From Pseudomonadota bacterium (GTDB taxonomy: Bacteria; Desulfobacterota; Desulfobaccia; Desulfobaccales; 0-14-0-80-60-11): 9,367 bases of DNA. The position numbers were made by a program, and so were the translations under genes. The notes under the pieces were generated by a model. That model was not told the origin of the DNA. It saw nothing but the letters and a program-made list of their open reading frames with translations, and searched no databases. Positions within the stretch are counted from its first letter, which is position 1. Each line of letters starts with the position of its first letter. Positions 1-5,735 of this stretch are shown here, piece after piece. Location: the NCBI GenBank assembly GCA_018897875.1, contig JAHIKF010000396.1:1-9367 (forward strand). Direction: 5' to 3'.

Positions 1-54
1 CCCTAAAAATGGTCTTGTTGGATACTTGCAAGTCTTGATTTTTGAACTTTCCAA

Positions 55-360
55 TTGGTATCGCTCAATTTAGGTCTAAGTAAGATTTTACAAGGCATTA
101 AAGGGTTCAGCGCTCGGGAAATCAATAAAACCAGGGGCGCCAAAGGCGCCTTATGGCAGGATGAAAGTTTTGATCGTATTGTCAGAGATTATGATGAGTG
201 TTTGGAGAAATGGAATTATATCCGCTTAAATGCAGTCAAGACCGGGTTGTGTCAGGCTCCCGAGGATTACCCTTATCTTTGGGAACCTGGAGAAGCTTTA
301 GAAGATCAGAATGAAAAAAGCACAGCCTGGAAAGGCTGTGCCACCAAAGAAAGTGAATGA
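55..360 (+). pseudogene. RAYT (Y1/IS200-like transposase) C-terminal remnant
   Basis: The translation carries the C-terminal signature of REP-associated tyrosine transposases, single-strand HUH/Y1 enzymes that act on REP hairpins: LSKILQGIKGFSAREIN, then GALWQDESFDRIVRD, then WNYIRLNAVKTGL and PEDYPYLW. The N-terminal HUH (His-x-His) half is absent. In this frame a TGA lies at 43-45. The frame starting at base 2 stays open to a TAG at 71-73 and reads LQVLIFELSNWY, which resembles the strand just before this region in the family, so I infer a frameshift near 55-65 in a gene entering from beyond the window edge. The only start is a TTG with no ribosome site. The last 20 or so residues, after the family's usual end, are encoded by hairpin DNA running into the next gene. 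It is a dead fragment, lower in GC than the gene that follows. Confidence 0.75.
320..341. repeat. Perfect 8-bp-stem hairpin at the end of the RAYT remnant
   Basis: GCACAGCC (320-327), loop TGGAAA, GGCTGTGC (334-341). On the minus strand the stem is followed by six T residues (319 to 314), so it has the shape of an intrinsic terminator in that direction, although no minus-strand gene ends here. It may instead be the REP-like end of the transposase element. It lies inside the N-terminal extension that a start at 311 would give the efflux gene, which is one reason to prefer the start at 365. Confidence 0.6.
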
Positions 361-364
361 TCGC

Positions 365-1864
365 ATGTCTATAACGGCTGACGCCAGACCAAAACTCATT
401 AAGCTTCTGCTAAGCTTAACGGCTTTTTGCCTGATAATAGTGTCCGGCTGCGCCGTGGGCCCTGATTACCGGCGGCCGGAAACCAAGGTGCCCTCCACCT
501 GGGACGGCCAGAATGCCGTCACCCCGGCCAATCCCAGCCAGACCACGCTCGGTCCGGCGACGTTGGTGGAATGGTGGACCGCCTTTAATGATCCGGCCCT
601 GTCTTCCCTGGTGGACATGGCCGTGCGCGCCAATCTGGATGTGCGCCTGGCCGAAGCGCGCATCCGCCAGGCCCGGGCGACCCGGGGGGTAGTGGGCGCG
701 CCCCTCTGGCCCGGAATCGATGCTTCGGCGCTTTACCAGCGGAGCAAAGGCTCCAGCGAAGTCGGCGGCGGCGGCGCCATCGCTACCGCCGGGGGACTGC
801 GGAACTTGTGGCAGGCCGGTCTCGATGCCACCTGGGAGATAGATATTTTCGGGGGCACGCGGCGCAACGTCGAGGCCGCCACCGCCGATCTCCAGGCCGC
901 AGTGGAGGACCGCCGCGACGTCATGATAACCCTGGTGGGCGACGTGGGGAGCAACTATATCAACCTGCGGGGATTTCAACAGCAGATCGAGATTGCCCGC
1001 CGCAACCTTAAAGCGCAAAAGCACAATGCCGCAATCATCCAGAAACGGCATGACGCCGGCTTTGTGGGGGGCCTGGATGTGGCCAATGCCAAGGCCCAGG
1101 TAGCCACCACCGAAGCCACGATACCGGTTTTCGAGTCCTCGGCCCGGGCGGCCATCTATAGCCTGGGGGTGCTGCTGGGCCGGGAACCGGCCGCCCTGAC
1201 GCAAGACCTGGCCCAGGCGGCTCCCATTCCTCCCACCCCGCTGGAAATTCCCGTGGGCCTGCCCTCAGAACTGCTGCGGCGCCGCCCGGACATCCGCCGG
1301 GCCGAGGCCCAACTCCATGCCGCTACAGCCCGCATCGGCGTGGCCACCGCCGACCTGTTCCCCAAGTTTAATCTGGCCGGGACTTTTGGCTTGTCAGCCA
1401 GTGACGTTGGCAGACTGGATAAATGGAACAGTAATTTCTGGTCCTGGGGTCCCAGCGTCACCTGGCCGATTTTTGCCGGCGGCCGCATTTACTATAATAT
1501 CAAAGTTCAGGATGCCCTCACGGAGCAAGCGCTGTTGACGTATGAAAAGACCGTGCTCACCGCCTTGAAGGAGGTGGAAACCGCGCTGGTGGCCTATGCC
1601 AAGCAACAGGAAACCCGCAAATCCCTGTCCGAGGCCGTGGTGAACAACCGCAAGGCCGTGGACCTCGCCAGCCAGCTTTACCTCGCCGGTAAGTCGGATT
1701 TCTTGAACGTCCTCATAGCGCAGCGATCGCTGTTTACGAGCGAAGATGCCCTGGCGCGGAGCACCACCACGGTGGATACCAACCTGATTGCCCTCTACAA
1801 GGCGCTGGGCGGAGGCTGGGAAAAGGAGGGGGCGCCGCCTGAAGACAGGAAAGCCGAAAAATAA
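365..1864 (+). CDS. RND efflux outer-membrane factor lipoprotein (NodT/OprM-TolC family)
   Basis: This 499-residue protein is the outer-membrane channel of a tripartite RND-type efflux or export system. It would form a trimeric barrel-tunnel docking with a periplasmic adaptor and an inner-membrane pump. The N-terminus is a lipoprotein signal (LTAFCLIIVSGC, Cys29), followed by the family opening CAVGPDYRRPE. Two outer-membrane-efflux repeats follow. The second opens with the diagnostic GLPSELLRRRPDIRRAEAQL, and ADLFPKFNLAG and WPIFAGGRI come after. Length is normal for the family. A start at 311 is possible but would add 18 residues, translate the hairpin at 320-341 and bury the signal peptide, so I chose the ATG at 365; its ribosome site is weak. 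The gene is followed directly by a terminator, so partner genes can only lie upstream, where the RAYT remnant now sits. Substrate cannot be inferred. Confidence 0.93.
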   Translation: MSITADARPKLIKLLLSLTAFCLIIVSGCAVGPDYRRPETKVPSTWDGQNAVTPANPSQTTLGPATLVEWWTAFNDPALSSLVDMAVRANLDVRLAEARIRQARATRGVVGAPLWPGIDASALYQRSKGSSEVGGGGAIATAGGLRNLWQAGLDATWEIDIFGGTRRNVEAATADLQAAVEDRRDVMITLVGDVGSNYINLRGFQQQIEIARRNLKAQKHNAAIIQKRHDAGFVGGLDVANAKAQVATTEATIPVFESSARAAIYSLGVLLGREPAALTQDLAQAAPIPPTPLEIPVGLPSELLRRRPDIRRAEAQLHAATARIGVATADLFPKFNLAGTFGLSASDVGRLDKWNSNFWSWGPSVTWPIFAGGRIYYNIKVQDALTEQALLTYEKTVLTALKEVETALVAYAKQQETRKSLSEAVVNNRKAVDLASQLYLAGKSDFLNVLIAQRSLFTSEDALARSTTTVDTNLIALYKALGGGWEKEGAPPEDRKAEK

Positions 1865-1891
1865 TCCGACCGGGAAAAATATCATCTCCCT

Positions 1892-1922
1892 AGAGGGCGG
1901 CCGTGTCGGTCGCCTTTTCTTT
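1892..1922 (+). terminator. Intrinsic terminator of the efflux channel gene
   Basis: GGCGGCCG (1896-1903), loop TGT, CGGTCGCC (1907-1914): an 8-bp stem with one G-U pair, extended by A-T and G-U pairs at its base, followed by TTTTCTTT. It lies 31 bases after the stop codon at 1864. Confidence 0.85.
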
Positions 1923-2025
1923 GGTTCCTTCAAGTCTCAGGCCAACCCAAAAAATTGCTGTTTGATGGCACCTTGGAATCAGTCGCTCATGGGCCTTTGC
2001 CCCACCCGTAAAAAATGAAAGATGT

Positions 2026-2084
2026 GTAGGGCGGGCACTGCCCGCCAATTCCTCTGAATAAATGGTGCGTAAGACGCACCCTAC
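2026..2084. repeat. REPIN: two inverted REP units with GTAGGG heads
   Basis: The left unit begins GTAGGG (2026-2031) and forms a hairpin GGCGGGC (2030-2036), loop ACT, GCCCGCC (2040-2046). The right unit, read on the minus strand, also begins GTAGGG (2084-2079) and forms GGTGCGT (2064-2070), loop AAG, ACGCACC (2074-2080). The two heads are themselves complementary, so the whole 59 bases can fold as a three-way junction. A GTAG tetranucleotide 5' of a hairpin is the known recognition layout for RAYT transposases. The two stems differ in sequence, so this is an asymmetric pair. Confidence 0.7.
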
Positions 2085-2100
2085 GCAAAACCTTTTCAAG

Positions 2101-2127
2101 GTGGAACCGCCGGGGCAGCTGTTCCAC
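2101..2127. repeat. Inverted repeat GTGGAAC / GTTCCAC
   Basis: A perfect 7-bp inverted repeat (2101-2107 and 2121-2127) with a 13-base GC-rich loop, between the REPIN and the A-rich tandem repeat. It has no T tract on either side that would make it a clear terminator. Confidence 0.4.
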
Positions 2128-2154
2128 GGGAAACGGAAAACGGAAAACAGAAAA
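2127..2154. repeat. Four tandem 7-base units (CGGAAAA-like)
   Basis: Consecutive units CGGGAAA, CGGAAAA, CGGAAAA and CAGAAAA occupy 2127-2154. They are non-coding and strongly purine-biased on the plus strand. The function is unknown; it may be slippage-generated. Confidence 0.6.
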
Positions 2155-2195
2155 CTTTTCAAACAGAGGCAAGCCCGAACCGCGATCGGAGCAGG

Positions 2196-2570
2196 TCAAC
2201 CGGAGGGAGCGGGGCTCTTGGGAGGCTGGTTTACCCCCAGACTCTTCACGGTGCCGTCCCGGCTGAAGGTCACGCCCAATGCCCGGGTGGTTTCGCCCAA
2301 AGAAGGGGTGACGGCTTTGACCACGGGCACAAACGCGGTGGGCTTAGGGTAGGTGGTTATCCAGGTATAATGCCAGGTTTCCTCTCCCTGGCCGCCATAG
2401 GAGGCCGTGATCGGGTAACCCAGGAGGGCCGCGACGTCGGCCCGGGTGGACTTGCCCACCTCGAGCTGGGAGACGCAACCGGCATCGGTAATGGCCTGGG
2501 TGCCGGCCGAGACACAGGCGCTGACTACCAGGAGGGTTAAGACGGTCAGAAGTTTAAGCCCTGCGGTCAT
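2196..2570 (-). CDS. Small SmpA/BamE-like lipoprotein
   Basis: This 124-residue protein starts with a lipoprotein signal (MTAGLKLLTVLTLLVVSAC, lipobox VSAC, Cys19), so it is expected to be lipid-anchored, facing the periplasm. The mature part has the pattern of the SmpA/OmlA (BamE-like) fold: VSQLEVGKSTRADVAALLGYP (helix-turn region), then EETWHYTW and a final strand pair LGVTFSRDGTVKSLGV. It carries only the fold; nothing ties it to the BAM complex, and many stand-alone lipoproteins share this domain. I chose the ATG at 2570 because the upstream in-frame ATG at 2612 would add 14 polar and proline-rich residues before the signal. The ribosome site is weak (GGGA). No neighbour shares its strand closely enough to call an operon. 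Confidence 0.8.
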   Translation of the reverse strand: MTAGLKLLTVLTLLVVSACVSAGTQAITDAGCVSQLEVGKSTRADVAALLGYPITASYGGQGEETWHYTWITTYPKPTAFVPVVKAVTPSLGETTRALGVTFSRDGTVKSLGVNQPPKSPAPSG

Positions 2571-2889
2571 GGTTTGATCCCGTAATGGTGGCGTCAAAGG
2601 TTTGCCGGCCATGCCCCTGGCCCAGTGCCTTAATTTTTATCGGGGGGCCAACCTTGTCGCCAATCCCAATTTTGCTGAAGTGGATAGCCCAGAATGGGCC
2701 AAGTATAGGACCAGAAGCATGGTGAGCCATGCTACGCTGGCCCCGATGACGACCTTCTAACGATTGTTCGCCAAGCATCCCTGTCTTAAGCTGTTGGCCG
2801 GCAACAATACAGAATATACGGCCAGCACAGACGCCTTCCCCTGGCCCGAACCGGATTGCTTCGAAGAGCGCCAGCGAACCCTGCATGCG
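2571..2889. other. Gene-free stretch with a possible decayed plus-strand reading frame
   Basis: No intact gene is supported in these 319 bases. A plus-strand frame from the ATG at 2610 reads protein-like text (NPNFAEVDSPEWAKYR and later TEYTASTDAFPWPEPD), is broken by a TAA at 2758-2760, and ends at a TAA around 2926-2928 inside the end of the minus-strand gene. I do not recognise it. A 110-codon minus-strand frame (2886 to 2554) has no ribosome site and an unstructured, Gly/His/Arg-rich translation, so I do not call it. Confidence 0.25.
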
Positions 2890-3963
2890 TCAGTTGGTAA
2901 GCAAGAGCAAATGGAGCATTGCCGGTAAACTCTTCCCCTTCAGGGTGCTCGGATACCCGACGATGATGGTCTGGCTGTAAGTGCTGGGGCCGCTTATCCA
3001 CTGGGTTACCTGGAAGTTGCCGGGGGACGTGAAGGTATGATAAGGGCTGCGGCTGGTGCTGGTGCTGGTGTCGCCAAAATTCCAGTTCCAGTTGGCCCCG
3101 GCGATGGACATGTCGGTAAACCAGACCCACAAGGGGCTGCCGCCGAGCTTAGGCTGCGCCACAAAATAAGCCAGGGGCTTGGTGGGGGAATGGTTCCAAG
3201 GGTTACTAAAGGGGAAATCATAGCTTGGGTTATACCCGTGCACCCAATCCAAGGTATCAGCACTGAAGTATATCGTGACATTGCTAATATATACAAGTTC
3301 AATAGGACTGGTGGTATTATAGCTGTTACCTCCCACGTAGTCAGGCCACCATTTTCCCAGCTTGGGGTCATAAATATCCCAAGCGACCCCATTAAAGTTG
3401 ACCCCAGGGAAGGACGAGGGGCTGACATACCTGAAGAGCACCACCCCATCCTTGGTGGTTAGGTTTAAGCCATAAAAAGAAGGCACCCAATAATCTCCAT
3501 ACTGCCAGGCCCCCTTGGCCGGATCATAGGTGGCGTACTTGAACTCGGGATGGGCGGGATCAGACCCGCTGGGCGGCATGCCGGCCACAAAGGCCACCAC
3601 TCCATCCTTAACCTGCAACTGGGAAACACTAGTAAAAGGCCCCCACCAGGCGTTTTGAAAAGTATTCAGCGCCGGATCAAAGGTAACGCAACTGACGGAA
3701 TAACTGGCCCCATCCTGGGTGACCCAGGCAATGACGCCGTTATGCTGTTGGAGATTGACGACGGTGATGGTATCCGGGTAATTATGATATGCAGTATACC
3801 CTTGTTGCTTCTGGGGATTGTACACGGTGTACGATACCTCATGGCTGGAGTACGAACCAGTGGCCTGGAGGGGAGGGTAATAGCCCCAAGCGGCATGAGA
3901 TCCAAAAGCCAGCAGCCAACCGAGGATAAAGGCGCCGAAATAAGTCGCCCTGAACTTGTGCAT
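2890..3963 (-). CDS. Secreted protein with propeller-like repeats and a PKD domain
   Basis: This 357-residue protein is predicted to be exported: residues 1-27 form a Sec signal (basic start, FGAFILGWLLAFG core, cleavage near SHA-AWG). Residues about 70-255 hold four imperfect repeats of a type seen in beta-propellers, each with a (K/N)DGVVA-like strand followed 25-35 residues later by a YDP...W turn: TFDPALNTF, TYDPAKGAWQYG, IYDPKLGKWWPDY, and a weaker last one. Residues about 270-340 are a PKD (polycystic kidney disease-type Ig-like) domain: LWVWFTDMS, then NWNWNFGDTSTSTSRSPYHTF, TSPGNFQVTQ. Such domains usually mediate surface adhesion or ligand contact; no catalytic motif is seen. The C-terminus ends in a hydrophobic LPAMLHLLLL, which is odd for a soluble protein. 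The start has a good ribosome site (GGGAGAAGG). Aromatic-rich composition and lower GC than the flanking genes suggest an accessory gene. Confidence 0.8.
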   Translation of the reverse strand: MHKFRATYFGAFILGWLLAFGSHAAWGYYPPLQATGSYSSHEVSYTVYNPQKQQGYTAYHNYPDTITVVNLQQHNGVIAWVTQDGASYSVSCVTFDPALNTFQNAWWGPFTSVSQLQVKDGVVAFVAGMPPSGSDPAHPEFKYATYDPAKGAWQYGDYWVPSFYGLNLTTKDGVVLFRYVSPSSFPGVNFNGVAWDIYDPKLGKWWPDYVGGNSYNTTSPIELVYISNVTIYFSADTLDWVHGYNPSYDFPFSNPWNHSPTKPLAYFVAQPKLGGSPLWVWFTDMSIAGANWNWNFGDTSTSTSRSPYHTFTSPGNFQVTQWISGPSTYSQTIIVGYPSTLKGKSLPAMLHLLLLTN

Positions 3964-4120
3964 AACCTTCTCCCGTGAAGTACTCCTCCTGACCTGGTTA
4001 GACCCGAGATTATCCGGCGGCCTTGGCCACTGCGGTCGAAAAACGGTTTTGGCAACCTTTCTTCGGAGTTTATCCCCGGAAAGCTTTCTTTTTCATAGCC
4101 ACATTTTATTGTAAACAATT
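3964..4120 (-). promoter_or_regulatory. Possible structured leader of the PKD protein gene
   Basis: Read on the minus strand, the roughly 150 bases before the start can fold several stems. The clearest is CTTTC-CGGGG, loop ATAAA, CTCCG-AA-GAAAG (4083 to 4057; GAAAG here pairs with CTTTC), in which one pair is G-U only in the minus-sense RNA and an A-C mismatch in the plus sense. A short GTGGC-CAAG-GCCGC stem follows. It matches no riboswitch consensus I know. Confidence 0.25.
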
Positions 4121-4149
4121 CCGATAGCACAGATTGCGGCATGTGTCAA
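4121..4149 (-). promoter_or_regulatory. Candidate sigma-70 promoter for the PKD protein gene
   Basis: On the minus strand a perfect -35 TTGACA (4149-4144) is followed after 17 bases by TATCGG (4126-4121), which matches half of the -10 consensus including its TAT. This would give a leader of about 150 bases. It is a pattern match only. Confidence 0.35.
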
Positions 4150-4473
4150 AGGTTTTTAACACCACCACAGACCACAAGTTGACAGGCAGGTCTGGTTGTG
4201 GCATGGTGGACTCGGCAGTAAATAAACCGGGAGGCCGCCCCATGAGGCCGTTCCCTGAGAAGACTGACAGCCCGAGCGTTCCGGTGTCTAAGCACCGGCG
4301 GCCCCCCAGGGGTCTTGACTGGGCCCGGGCTGGGCTGTCTGGGGGCGATCCGGCCGGTGAGATCCGCAAAGAAGTTTTGATGGTCAGCCGCGCCCCGGGG
4401 CAAGGCGCGGGGGAAGTTTGGGCCTGGCGGCGGCTGCCGCCCGGTACTGAGGCTTGAGGGAGAAAGGCGCGCC
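4150..4473. other. Non-coding stretch upstream of the parA operon with GC hairpins
   Basis: No gene is supported here. Three perfect inverted repeats lie in the direction of the parA operon: CCGGTG/CACCGG (4281-4298, six-base loop), CCGCGCC/GGCGCGG (4388-4410, nine-base loop) and GGCGGC/GCCGCC (4426-4441, four-base loop). The last two end 63 and 32 bases before the parA start. CAGACC/GGTCTG near 4166-4195 could form a fourth. No convincing promoter is visible; TTGACA at 4178-4183 has only a CATGGT at the right distance. Confidence 0.35.
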
Positions 4474-5235
4474 ATGAGGACTTTTGCCATTGCAAACCAG
4501 AAGGGGGGAAGCGGCAAGACCACCACCAGCGTCAATCTGGCGGCGGCCCTGGGGGAGAAAGGCCGGCGGGTGCTGGTCATCGACCTGGACCCGCAACATT
4601 CCACCACGTCGTGGTTCGGGATCAAAAACGCCGGCAAGGGAGTGCTGGGGATCTTTGCGGAAAATGGCTCTTTGCTTGAACTGGTGCAGGAGTCGGGGGT
4701 GGCCGGGGTGGACCTGGTGCCGTCTTCGTCCTGGCTGGTGGGGGCCGAGAAGATGCTGGCCGGGGAAGTGGGGGCTGAAACCATCCTGCGCCGCAACCTG
4801 GACCGCCTGCCGCCGGACCGCTGGGACTACGTGCTGATCGACTGCCCTCCCACCCTGGGGGTGCTCACCGTCAACGCCCTGGTGGCGGTGGCCGAACTCC
4901 TGGTGCCGGTGGAGGCCCACGTCATGGCCTTGAGCGGCCTGGCCCAACTGCTCCAGACCGTGGAGGTGGTCCGGGACCGCCTCAACCCGGACCTGAGAGT
5001 TTCGGGCATCCTGGCCTGCCGGGTGGATTTTCGCACCCGCCACGCCCGGGAGGTGGTGGAGCAATTGCGCCAGCGGTCCGGGAGCCTGGTTTATCGCACC
5101 GTTATCCGGGAGAACATCCGGTTGGCCGAATGCCCCTCTTTCGGCCAGGCCATCACCCAGTACGACGGCAAGAGCGCCGGCGCCGCGGACTATCGGGCCC
5201 TGGCCGACGAGATCATCAGCCAAGAAGGGAGTTGA
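4474..5235 (+). CDS. ParA/Soj-family partitioning ATPase (orphan, no parB)
   Basis: This 253-residue protein is a MinD/ParA-type ATPase that would dimerise on ATP, bind DNA non-specifically and move or space a cargo on the nucleoid. The deviant Walker A motif KGGSGKTT is at 10-17 (signature Lys10, catalytic Lys15), Walker A' LVIDLDPQ at 34-41 and Walker B YVLIDCPP ending near 126. The C-terminal NIRLAECPSFGQAITQYDGKSAGA is the usual Soj-like tail. There is no N-terminal helix-turn-helix, so it is the short chromosomal-type form and unlikely to autorepress as plasmid ParA proteins do. The start is clear, with GAGGGAGAAAGG upstream. It lies 5 bases before a small coiled-coil gene, not parB, which points to positioning of something other than the chromosome origin. 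The ATPase assignment is firm; the cargo is unknown. Confidence 0.92.
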   Translation: MRTFAIANQKGGSGKTTTSVNLAAALGEKGRRVLVIDLDPQHSTTSWFGIKNAGKGVLGIFAENGSLLELVQESGVAGVDLVPSSSWLVGAEKMLAGEVGAETILRRNLDRLPPDRWDYVLIDCPPTLGVLTVNALVAVAELLVPVEAHVMALSGLAQLLQTVEVVRDRLNPDLRVSGILACRVDFRTRHAREVVEQLRQRSGSLVYRTVIRENIRLAECPSFGQAITQYDGKSAGAADYRALADEIISQEGS

Positions 5236-5240
5236 ACGAT

Positions 5241-5666
5241 ATGGCCAAACGCAGCACCATTGGCGAAAATCCCCTGGATGCAGTCAATCAGGAAAATCCG
5301 CTGGATACCCTAGTGCCCGATCGCTCGGCGGTGACCAGAACCGGCCGGGGGCAACCGCCGCCGGAAGTGGACCCCCAGGTGCAGGCGCGCCTGGCCGAAC
5401 TGGAAGCCGGCCTCAAGACGCTCGTGGCCGAGGTGGCGGGGCTCAAAACCGTGGCGGCGGAAGCGGCCTCCTTGAAGGCCACCATGGCCGGATTGCCGGG
5501 CGAACTGGCCGGAGTCCGCCGTGAGGTCGACCAACTCAAGGCTGAGGCCGCGGCCGCCAAGGCTCTCCAGGCCGAAGTGATCCAGTTCAAAGCTGAGCTG
5601 GCCCAGCTCCGGGCCAGCGCCGGTCCCGGCGACCTCCCCTTTTGGATGCGGGGCAAGAAAAAATAG
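5241..5666 (+). CDS. Small coiled-coil protein, probable ParA partner/adaptor
   Basis: This 141-residue protein follows parA after 5 bases, with a strong ribosome site (AAGGGAG, 9 bases before ATG), so the two are co-translated. An in-frame start at 5130 exists but would overlap parA by 106 bases and encode an arginine-rich shadow. Residues 1-13 are MAKRSTIGENPLD, a basic segment of the kind ParB-type partners use to stimulate their ParA. ENPLD recurs at 9-13 and 18-22. Residues 25-50 are Pro/Gly-rich linker. Residues about 52-128 form an uninterrupted heptad-like, Ala/Leu/Glu/Lys-rich coiled coil (LAELEAGLKTLVAEVAGLK and onwards), likely dimeric or longer. The end, LPFWMRGKKK, is aromatic plus basic and may be a docking peptide. 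There is no ParB-CTPase or helix-turn-helix domain. The role as ParA regulator or cargo adaptor is inferred from operon position and layout. Confidence 0.7.
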   Translation: MAKRSTIGENPLDAVNQENPLDTLVPDRSAVTRTGRGQPPPEVDPQVQARLAELEAGLKTLVAEVAGLKTVAAEAASLKATMAGLPGELAGVRREVDQLKAEAAAAKALQAEVIQFKAELAQLRASAGPGDLPFWMRGKKK

Positions 5667-5698
5667 GGGGACCGGGCGAAGGCGCTGAAATATCTTTT

Positions 5699-5735
5699 CT
5701 CCCCCCGCGATAACCGGGCGGGTGGGGAGTTTTTC
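5699..5735 (+). terminator. Intrinsic terminator of the parA operon
   Basis: CTCCCC (5699-5704) pairs with GGGGAG (5724-5729), continued by CCGC (5705-5708) with GCGG (5718-5721) across a two-base bulge. TTTTT (5730-5734) follows at once. It starts 33 bases after the stop of the coiled-coil gene and closes the two-gene unit. Confidence 0.8.

Noticed and set aside
311..364. N-terminal extension of the efflux channel from an ATG at 311
   Set aside because: It would translate the hairpin at 320-341, place 46 residues before the lipobox Cys and overlap the transposase remnant. The ATG at 365 gives a normal lipoprotein signal.
3966..4015. ACCAGGTCAGG on the minus strand, identical to a core stretch of bacterial SRP RNA
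   Set aside because: The GGAAG and GCAGC elements that must follow in SRP RNA are absent; the bases after it are the ribosome-site region of the PKD gene.
4166..4205. TTGACA at 4178-4183 as a parA promoter
   Set aside because: The only hexamer at 17 bases is CATGGT, half-matching TATAAT in a GC-rich setting; too weak to call.
4134..4457. 107-codon plus-strand frame upstream of parA
   Set aside because: No ribosome site, composition driven by GC-rich hairpins, and no recognisable motif.
4106..4796. Long minus-strand frames opposite and upstream of parA
   Set aside because: They are antisense to a strongly conserved ATPase or to GC-rich leader, with Pro/Arg-rich translations and no ribosome sites.
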